DNA of 10,687 nucleotides from Prasinococcaceae sp. CCMP 1430 (lineage: Eukaryota; Prasinodermophyta; Palmophyllophyceae; Prasinococcales; Prasinococcaceae): positions 560,896 to 571,582 of the forward strand of contig RQSC01000015.1 in NCBI GenBank assembly GCA_013416795.1. The letters are read 5' to 3'. The translations under genes and the position numbers were made by a program. The notes beneath the pieces were generated by a model. It saw only the letters and a list, made by a program, of their open reading frames with translations, was not told the DNA's origin and did no database searches. This document shows positions 1-5,895 of the stretch, in pieces (the first letter of the stretch is position 1; every line of letters starts with the position of its first letter).

Positions 1-2789
1 GTGCGCGGAGACCGCCGCCGAGGTGGCCGCCGCCGCCGCCACGGCCGCCGCCGAGGCGGCCGCGGAGAGCGCCGCCGCCGAGGACCCCACCGAGGGCGAC
101 GTCGCAGAACACCTCACAGAGGACCTCAACGAGAGCGACCTCGTCGAGCTCGCCGCTGAGGATGCCGCCGAGGACGTTGCGGAGAAGGCGGCCACCGCCG
201 CGGACGCCGCCGCGGCGGACGAAAAGCACGTCGCCGAGGTCCCCGCCGAGGTCGTCGCCGCGGTCGAGGGGGGCGTCGTCGCCGCCGCGTCGAAGACCCT
301 CGCGGAGAACGTCGCGGCAATCATGGCGGAGATCGCCAGGGCGGGCGAGAGCGTCGCCGAGAGCGTCGCGGAGGCCGTCGCCGCCGAGGCGATGGTCGTC
401 GAGGCCGCCGTGGACGAGACGAAAGTCGACGACAAAGTCGACGACGCAACCGACGAGAGTGTCGACGAGGACGTGGTCGTCGCCGAGGCTGTCGACGACA
501 CGATTGAGGACGAGGCCGTCGCCGACGAAGTCGCCCAAAACACGGACCCCACCACCGTAAACGCCGACAGCCACGCGGTGACCGACACCGACGCCGCGGA
601 GCAGGCCGTCGCGGAGAGCGTCGAGGAAGACGGCGAGGAGACCGTCGAGGGGACTGCTGCGGAGGCCCACGCGGACACCGACGAGCATTCGGATGGGGAT
701 GCCCACGCAGGCGCAGATGAGGAGACCGTCGCGGAGGCTGACACCGAGGACGCCGCGGAGTCCGACGCGAAGGACGAAGGCGCGGACACCGCCGCGGAGG
801 CGGACGCCGCAACCCCCGCGGGGGCCGTTTCAGAGGACACGGACGCCGTCGAGGCGAGCTTCGAGGACGGCATGACCGAGGCGGTCAACGAGGCCGCGGT
901 GCGCACCGAGGCAGTCGAGCTGACCGACGCCACGAGCGTCAAGGAGGCCGTCGCGGGCGCCGTCGCCGACGCCGTCGCTGACGCGGTGGCGGGGACGGTG
1001 GCGGAGACCTTCGCGGGCTCCGTCGCGCACGTCGTGGCCGACGCCGTCGAGGATGCCGTCACGGAGACCATTGCGGACGCCGTGACCGCGGAGCGCAAAC
1101 AGAGCGCCTCCAACGCCTCTCACACCTCCGCCCCGGGCGGCAGCAGCGTCGCCGAGGGCGCCGAGGCGCTCTACTCCGCCGTCGCGCGCGTGGTTGCCGA
1201 CGCCGTCGCTGGCGCCGAGGCGGAGGCGGAGGCGGAGGCCGCCGCCGCCAGGGCGGTCGCCGACGCCGCGGCCGCGGAGATGGACGCAGGGGCGTCCGCT
1301 CCGGGGACGTCCGCGGCGGAGGGAAGCAAGGCCGCGGGGGGGGCGGAGAGGATGCTCGCGGGCGCGCGCGCCACACCGCTGCCCCGCCGCCGCCCGCGCT
1401 ACACCGACCTCGGCAAGGTCCTCGCAGGCCTCGGAGAGGACCACGCGGCCGTCGGCGCCGCGGGAAACGTGCTCATCGGCAGCGCGCCGCTGCGCGCGGG
1501 CGACCTGCACGTGCTGGCGCGCGAGGTGCGTGTTTGTGTGCCCTGCGAGCTTTGTGCGCTTTGTGTGTGTATGCGCGCGAGGCCCGCGCATCGCCTGCGC
1601 GTTTGCGCGCCATCTGCGCGCGCTGCGTCCGAGAGCGAGTCGAGGCGCTGCGCATGCACCGCACACGCTCACCCACGCTCACACACGCACGCACACACGC
1701 ATCACCCAGGCGCGCGTGGGCTGCATCCTGAGCCTGGTTCCCAAGGACGAGGTGTCCGGCCTGTCGCGCTCGCAGCTGGCCGACGCGGCGGCGGCCGCGG
1801 GCGTGCGCGTGGTGTACCACCCCATCCGCGACTTCGACGGGGACGACCTCGCCGCGCAGCTCCCCGGGGCGGCGGCGCGCCTCGCGAGAGCGGCGAGGGC
1901 GCAGCGCGCGGAGGCGAGGCACATGCTCGCGCGGGCGCGCGCGAGAGAGGACGCACAGAGTGCGCACGCACACAACAACGGCGACGCGGATGCAGAGGCG
2001 GAGGCGTCCGACGCGGAGATCGAGGCGTCCGACGCAGACCTGCTCGAGGCAGACGCGCGCCCGAACGTGCTGTGCATGTGCACGCACGCTGTGGGTCGCG
2101 CCCCCGCGGTGGCGGTGGCGTACCTCCACTGGTACTGCGGCACCGACCTCGGCGCCGCCGCCGCGGCGGTGGCTGCCGCGCACGGCCGCCTGGCGCCCGC
2201 CGAGGGCGCCATCGCGCGCGCGGGCGCGGCGCTGCTCGACGGCCGCGCCGAACTCTGCGGCATGTGCGAGGCTACCGTGTCGCTCCCCGCGTCGCCCGCG
2301 TTCGACCCGGGGGCGGAGGTATGCGTCGCGGGGGAGTTCACCGGCTGGCGGCCCGTGCGCATGCGGGCGCGCACGAGGAGGTCGGCGAGCTCGACGGGCG
2401 GCCCCGCGGATGTGGTGCACGAGGCCTCCTTCCGCCTCCCGCGAGGCGCGTACGAGTACAAGTTTTTGCTGGACGGCGTGTGGGTGTGCGACGCGAGCGG
2501 CGCGGGCGACGACACGCACTGCAACTGGGAGGGCCACACCAACCACGTGCTGCGCGTGCCGCAGGCGGCGGCGCACGCTGGTCGGGAGCGTGCGGGGGAT
2601 CGCGGCGGCCATCGGCTTGGTGGTGCACAGGTCGGCGTCGAGGAGGACGGGGAGGGCGGCGAGGGCGGGCGCGGCCGCGACGGCAGCGGCGCGGCGCCGG
2701 AGCAGGCGGCGCTGCGGCTCGCCGCCGCGCGCATGGCGTTCGCGGTGGACCCGTGCTCGCTGGGACCCAAGATGCCGCGGGTGCAGTAA
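1..2789 (+). CDS. SEX4/LSF-type glucan phosphatase (DSP + CBM48) with long Ala/Glu/Asp-rich N-terminal extension; 5' partial, join(<2..1525,1710..2789)
   Basis: Likely a dual-specificity phosphatase-fold protein of plastid starch metabolism; family members remove phosphate from starch glucans or act as scaffolds. The frame is open from the window edge, so the start lies outside. Residues are counted from base 2. Residues 1-450 are low complexity (Ala, Val, Glu, Asp). The phosphatase domain runs from about 470 to 690: VLIGSAPLRAGDLHVL in exon 1, then GCILSLVPKDE, VVYHPIRDFDGDDL (general-acid Asp549) and MCTHAVGRAPAVAVAYLHW, a CX5R loop with Cys632 and Arg638. CBM48 follows at about 693-794 (VCVAGEFTGWRP, YEYKFLLDGVW, TNHVLRV), then a Gly/Glu/Arg-rich tail to TAA at 2787. 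The order DSP then CBM48 separates it from laforin (CBM20 first). Oddities are Met in place of the His before the catalytic Cys, Ala for a loop Gly, and an insertion of about 51 residues between general acid and Cys. It may be a non-catalytic LSF1-like scaffold. The family call is firm; activity is uncertain. Confidence 0.8.
947..1090 (+). repeat. Twelve consecutive tetrapeptide repeats, consensus [A/T/S/V]-[V/F/I]-x-x, mostly AVAD-like
   Basis: Within the N-terminal extension of the glucan phosphatase the protein reads AVAG-AVAD-AVAD-AVAG and so on for 12 four-residue units. A beta-branched or aromatic residue is always second and an acidic or small residue usually fourth. The DNA is not an exact tandem repeat (codons vary), so the pattern is kept at protein level. 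A looser form of the same spacing occurs at about 350-540. Confidence 0.8.
1217..1240 (+). repeat. GAGGCG hexamer microsatellite encoding (Glu-Ala)n
   Basis: Three perfect GAGGCG units plus a fourth ending in C, in frame in the low-complexity extension, encode alternating Glu and Ala. Confidence 0.85.
1526..1709 (+). other. Spliceosomal intron in glucan phosphatase gene (184 bp, phase 0)
   Basis: The donor is GAG|GTGCGT and the acceptor CACCCAG|GCGCGC. Removing the intron joins ..HVLARE to ARVGCILSLVPK.., which restores a continuous phosphatase domain across a frame change. The 5' half is GT-rich and the 3' half CA-rich, so the ends could base-pair. CTCAC sequences near the 3' end are possible branch sites. 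Confidence 0.88.
1960..2052 (+). other. Possible unrecognised in-frame intron (93 bp) or phosphatase insertion loop
   Basis: The stretch lies between the general-acid Asp and the catalytic Cys, where the family has only about 30 residues. It starts GTGCGCACGCACAC, like the other donors in this window, ends GAGGCAG, and is 93 nt with no stop. Splicing would leave ..REDAQ-N-ARPNVLCMC.. and shorten the insertion from about 51 to about 20 residues. No CTNAC branch site is visible, so a translated acidic loop is equally possible. Confidence 0.35.
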
Positions 2790-2816
2790 TACCCTTTCAT
2801 ACACATCCTCCGCATC

Positions 2817-3624
2817 CTAGACGTCGTCTGGCGCCGTCACGAGCACTGCCGCCGCGAGCGCGAGGCAGACCGCAGCCGGTTGCCACATGTTGTCCTGCTG
2901 GTGGAGATGGGTGCTGACGGCGCCCACCAGGATCGTGGCGAAGAGCTTGTTGGCAGGTGCGCGCACGCTCAATCGTCAGCGTGTGCGCTAGAATACGTGT
3001 GTGCACGTGCGTGCGCGCGTGCGTGCGTGCACGTGCGTGCGTGCGTGCGTGTGTGTGTGTACCTTGGCGAGCGTAACGCGGAGGGGCGGCACGAGCAGCC
3101 CGGTAATACCGAGCGCCGTCTCTGTGGTGCCTATCAACGTCATGAACTGCACCGGGGTGACCGGCAGGAAGGACCACGTCGTGGGCGTGAAGTAGGCGAA
3201 CTGCTCGGCGAGCAGGGCATGCATGTCGGGGAAGATCTTGTTGGTCACCTGCACGGCGTGACGCGCGCGCGGAAGGAGGAAAGAGGGGCCGGATGAGCGC
3301 GTCGATGGGTCGACGCGGCGGGGATTGGCGGCACAGACACATCAGCGCAGGCTGAAGGACCGAGGCGGGCGGCACGCCCAAGAGGTAGTTGGACAGCCTC
3401 GCGGGTCGAGACGCGGCGGCTGCGCTAAACGAGGCAGAGGCTCCCACGCAGCCCGGCGCAGCCAGCGGTGGGGCGAGCTCGCCGCCCCATCTCGCACGCC
3501 AGCGCTCTCAGCGCCCCCCCCCCTCTCTCTCTCTTGCGCGCGCTCGCGCGCCGCGCACCTTGTTGAGCCCGACGAACGTCGCCATCGCAAAGCACAGCAC
3601 GCTCGCGACCGCGTGCGCCGCCAT
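2817..3624 (-). CDS. DoxX-like small four-helix membrane protein, complement(join(2817..2945,3063..3248,3559..3624))
   Basis: Three exons give a 126-residue protein. Exon 1 encodes MAAHAVASVLCFAMATFVGL and NK, exon 2 runs from VTNKIFPDMHALLAEQF to VPPLRVTLAK, and exon 3 from LFATILVGAVSTHL to TAPDDV and TAG. Four hydrophobic segments are visible: residues 1-20, about 50-74, 85-98 and 104-122. The spacing, the GTTETALGITGLLV segment and the ILVGAVSTHL helix resemble the DoxX/DoxX-like family of small integral membrane proteins, whose function in algae is unknown. The ATG at 3624 is the first in its frame and has purine at -3 and G at +4. Both introns are GT-AG and phase 0, and joining them gives one smooth four-helix protein. 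It is convergent with the glucan phosphatase and divergent from the carboxypeptidase. No targeting peptide is obvious. The gene model is firm; the family name is moderate. Confidence 0.78.
2946..3062 (-). other. Intron 2 of DoxX-like gene (117 bp, phase 0)
   Basis: On the minus strand the donor is AAG|GTACAC and the acceptor CAACAAG|CTCTTC. A CTGAC branch-site match lies at 2975-2979, about 30 nt before the acceptor. Using the other possible acceptor (TTCTAG) would run straight into a stop. Confidence 0.8.
2998..3060 (+). repeat. GTGC/GT microsatellite inside intron 2 of the DoxX-like gene
   Basis: Sixty-odd bases of imperfect GTGC and GT units ending in a GT run directly at the splice donor. 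The tract contains GCACGTGC palindromes. Confidence 0.9.
3249..3558 (-). other. Intron 1 of DoxX-like gene (310 bp, phase 0)
   Basis: On the minus strand the donor is AAG|GTGCGC and the acceptor CCGTGCAG|GTGACC. It joins ..TFVGLNK to VTNKIFPDM... The interior has an open stretch (LSNYLLGVPP..) in another frame that would not join the helices in frame; it was taken as intronic. Confidence 0.78.
3514..3535 (+). repeat. Homopyrimidine tract C10(TC)n
   Basis: Ten C residues run into a TC dinucleotide repeat, inside intron 1 of the DoxX-like gene close to its donor. On the transcribed strand it is a purine run. Confidence 0.9.
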
Positions 3625-3900
3625 GGCGCAGGGCCGAAGGTTGGGGCTGGGCGGGGCGGGCCGAGGGGACGGAGGGAGCGAGGGGACGAAGCGAAGGGAG
3701 CGAAGGGAGTGCGCGAGCGAGGGAGGGTGGCGCCGCCCGCGCCGCGCGGCGCGGCGCGCTGTGGCGCCAGCGGGGCGCCAGCGGGGCGGCGTCAACACAT
3801 GGAATCTGATCTGGAATCTAAGAAGGAATCCACATCAAAATAGATGGAATCCACTCTCCCCAGTGCATGCTAATATATGTAACTTCATAGATACACATGC
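3625..3900. promoter_or_regulatory. Divergent intergenic spacer between DoxX-like gene and carboxypeptidase; probable shared promoter region
   Basis: Bases 3663-3730 are nearly all purine on the plus strand, so the DoxX-like leader would be pyrimidine-rich. Bases 3755-3790 repeat a GGCGCCAGCGG-like unit. From about 3791 the composition switches sharply to AT-rich, with TAATATATG at 3871-3879 as a TATA-like element about 25 nt before the first in-frame ATG of the carboxypeptidase, and CATGCATG (an RY-type element) at 3896-3903. Promoter function is inferred from position and composition only. Confidence 0.45.
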
Positions 3901-3948
3901 ATGCATGGATTCTGCAACTATTGGCATGATTTTGATGGATTCCATATC
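3800..3948. repeat. AT-rich element with 12-bp direct repeats and inverted arms (GGAATC/GATTCC)
   Basis: GGAATC occurs at 3801, 3813 and 3825, exactly 12 bp apart, and again at 3846. The inverted form occurs at 3938-3943 (GATTCC) and, with one change, at 3908-3913. GGAATCCACATCAAAAT (3825-3841) matches the reverse complement of 3929-3943 apart from a two-base insertion, so the block can form an imperfect hairpin. It could be a small non-autonomous transposon remnant or a clustered regulatory site. Confidence 0.6.
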
Positions 3949-5628
3949 CAACACGATGCAGTACAGAGTGCACGTGGCCTGCTGCCGACACGCGCGAGCG
4001 TGGGGGGGGTGGGTGGGTGGGGGGATCCCACGCTGCTGTGGCAGCCATGCGACAAACACCAAGTACGCGCGCCCCCCGGCGAGAGCGGCATGCTGCCCGT
4101 GCCCGGCACGACCGACGGGCACATCTTCTACTGGTACTTCCCGCCGCGGGTGCCGCCCGCGGACGGCGCCACGCCGCCGCTCGTGCTGTGGATGACCGGC
4201 GGACCGGGCTGTAGCTCGGAGCTCGCCATATTCAAGGAGAACGGGCCGTACCACATGGAGACTGCAGGCGTGTACACGCCCAACCCGGTGCGACGTCGCG
4301 CGCGTACGCGCGCGCGGAAGCGCACACCGCCGCGACTGCCGCCGCCGCCGCCGCGCGACAGCCGTCCGCGCGGCGTCTGACCCCCACTCTCCTTGCACCA
4401 TCTGGATCTCAACGCTCTGCGAACGCTCCAGTACGGCTGGAACGAGCACGCGGGGCTGCTGTTTGTCGACCAACCCATAGGAACGGGCTTCTCGTACGGC
4501 GCGGCCGAGGACTACTGCACGAGCGAGGAATGCGTGAGCAAGGACATGTACGAAGTGTTGCAGGGATTCTTCGACAAGCACGAGGACCTGCGAGGCGCGG
4601 AGTTCTACGTCACGGGCGAGAGCTATGCGGTGCGTCGGCGCGCCACGGCGCGACCCCCGCCGCGCCCGCACGCGCCTGTGGCGGTGACGCCGACACGTGC
4701 TGACACGCGCCTCGGGCATATACAGGGACACTACGTGCCCGCCGTGGCGTCGTACATCAGCAAGCAAAATAAAGAGCTTCAGGGCGGCGACTCGCGGCAC
4801 ATCGACCTCAAGGCGATCGCTATCGGCAACGGACTGACCGATCCCCTCGTGCAGTACTCCGCGTACGGCGACTACGTCCTGGAGCGCGGCCTCATCAGCA
4901 AGGCCTTCCGCGACACCATCGACCTTGCCTACTACGCTGTGTGTGCGCCCGCCCTGCTCGCGTGCAAGGACAAGGGCGTGGGGTGTGTCATTGGTCTTGA
5001 GACGTGCCAGCTGGCCGTCGTGGCGCCCCTGGTCGCCGCGATCGAGGCCAAGCTGGGCCACGTGATGAACCCCTACAACGTCACTGGCGCCTGCGAGCAC
5101 CCGCCGCTCTGCTATGACTTCTCGGCGATCACCGCGTACATGCAGCTCGAGAGCACGCGCGAGGCGCTGCACGTCACGGGCGACCATGAGTGGGAGACGT
5201 GCGATGCGGGCGTCCACGTCGCGCTTACCGCCGACTGGATGCGCGACCTCGAGCTGGTCGTGCCGGGGCTACTCGCGGACGGCGTGCGCGTGCTCGTGTA
5301 CGCTGGTGAGGACGACTTTATATGCAACTACAAAGGCAACGAAAAATGGGTCCACGCGATGAAGTGGCCGGGGCAGGCGGCGTACGACGCCGCGTCCAAG
5401 GACCCCAAGCCATGGGTGGTCAATGGCGCGCCGGCGGGCACGGCAATCGAGAGCGGCAACCTGACCTTCCTGAGGGTGTTCAAGGCTGGCCACATGGTGC
5501 CCATGGACCAGCCCGAGGCGGCGCTCGACATGATCAACCGCCTGGTGTCTGGCCGGAGATACGCCGACGGCGTGGTTGTTGATTTTATTGGCCACAGCGA
5601 GGGGGAGCATGGCGCAGCTGCTATTTGA
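3901..5628 (+). CDS. Serine carboxypeptidase, S10 family, SCPL47-49/CPY-like; join(3901..4287,4432..4629,4726..5628)
   Basis: Vacuolar or lysosomal-type exopeptidase that removes C-terminal residues from peptides. Exon 1 has GHIFYWYFPP and WMTGGPGCSSELAIFKENGP (oxyanion loop). Exon 2 has YGWNEHAGLLFVDQPIGTGF and ends in TGESYA (catalytic Ser codon 4621-4623). Exon 3 opens with GHYVPA and has AIGNGLTDPLVQYSAYGDY, YAGEDDFICNYKGNEKWV (catalytic Asp 5314-5316) and FKAGHMVPMDQPEAA (His 5491-5493). The triad and Glu before Ser are intact. TGGPGCSSELA instead of NGGPGCSS fits the plant SCPL47-49 clade. NVT and NLT are possible glycosylation sites. The protein from 4045 is 447 residues, close to a mature enzyme. 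The start is unsure: ATG 3901 is in frame (495 aa) but gives no convincing signal peptide, so an upstream exon joined at CAG|CC (4044/4045) is possible. Family and exons 2-3 are certain. Confidence 0.93.
4002..4024 (+). other. G-quadruplex motif with single-T loops
   Basis: The sequence is G8-T-G3-T-G3-T-G6, four G runs with one-base loops, a class known to form very stable parallel quadruplexes. It lies on the carboxypeptidase coding strand, 20 nt before a possible splice acceptor at 4044, so it is in the 5' leader, first exon or a first intron. Confidence 0.85.
4288..4431 (+). other. Carboxypeptidase intron A (144 bp, phase 0)
   Basis: The donor is CCG|GTGCGA and the acceptor CTCCAG|TACGGC. 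Removal joins VYTPNP to YGWNEHAGLLF, matching the family's N-P-Y/F-x-W-N motif. A TGA inside would truncate a retained transcript. CTGAC lies at 4377-4381, about 50 nt before the acceptor, in a pyrimidine-rich context. Confidence 0.9.
4630..4725 (+). other. Carboxypeptidase intron B (96 bp, phase 0, no in-frame stop)
   Basis: The donor is GCG|GTGCGT and the acceptor TATACAG|GGACAC, with branch-like CTGAC at 4700-4704, 22 nt upstream. It splits the active-site motif GESYA|GHYVPA. Its length is a multiple of three and it has no stop, but the 32 residues it would add are Arg/Pro-rich and foreign to the family, so it is clearly an intron. Confidence 0.93.
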
Positions 5629-5645
5629 CTTCAAGTGTGCGCCCA

Positions 5646-5650
5646 TGTAA
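5646..5650 (+). terminator. TGTAA polyadenylation-type signal after carboxypeptidase
   Basis: TGTAA lies 18 nt after the carboxypeptidase stop. In chlorophyte algae this pentamer directs cleavage and polyadenylation a short way downstream. A five-base match can occur by chance; the position makes it plausible. Confidence 0.4.
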
Positions 5651-5718
5651 GCCTGAGCGTGGGTAGTCTAATTGACGATGTCACGCAAAGTCCGCCGTTA
5701 AGAGCTTTGTACTTTTTT

Positions 5719-5895
5719 TTATGTATTTGTGCGGTCTCGGCTGCCCAACCCGGCTCTGAGCGCTGCGAGTTCCTCTTCGACTGTCTGCGCGCCGGCGTCG
5801 CAGATGACCTTTCTAAAGAGCCCCCTACCAGCGCTCATTATATAGGCCTCGTTGAGCGCATCTGCGCCGGCTTCCCCGGTGGGATTGCGGGACAG
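5719..5895 (-). pseudogene. In-frame continuation of the LRR gene beyond its TAA stop
   Basis: Reading on in the same frame past TAA (5896-5898) gives 58 more codons to a second TAA at 5719-5721. They begin LSRNPTGEAGADALNEAY, which completes the interrupted repeat: upstream is TLKTL, then the stop at the variable x of LxxLxL. A final stretch with VEEELAALRAGLG resembles a capping helix. No frame change is needed. This looks like the ancestral C-terminus cut off by one substitution, or a readthrough extension, or a base-calling error. Confidence 0.7.

Noticed and set aside
1473-2815. Long minus-strand open frames opposite the glucan phosphatase
   Set aside because: These are shadows of GC-rich coding DNA: Arg/Ala/His-rich, no domain, and crossing the intron.
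23-2917. One 964-residue open frame through the whole first region
   Set aside because: It begins at a GTG, runs through the 1526-1709 intron and continues in the wrong frame as Arg/Gly/Pro-rich sequence. The conserved phosphatase and CBM48 motifs are in the frame reached only after splicing.
4195-4218. TGGPGCSS instead of NGGPGCSS as a possible loss of carboxypeptidase specificity
   Set aside because: Thr at this position, followed by ELA, is normal for the SCPL47-49 clade and similar enzymes, so it marks the subfamily and is not a defect.
3835-5217. 460-residue minus-strand frame opposite the carboxypeptidase
   Set aside because: It is antisense to clearly conserved S10 motifs, passes through both introns and has no recognisable fold.
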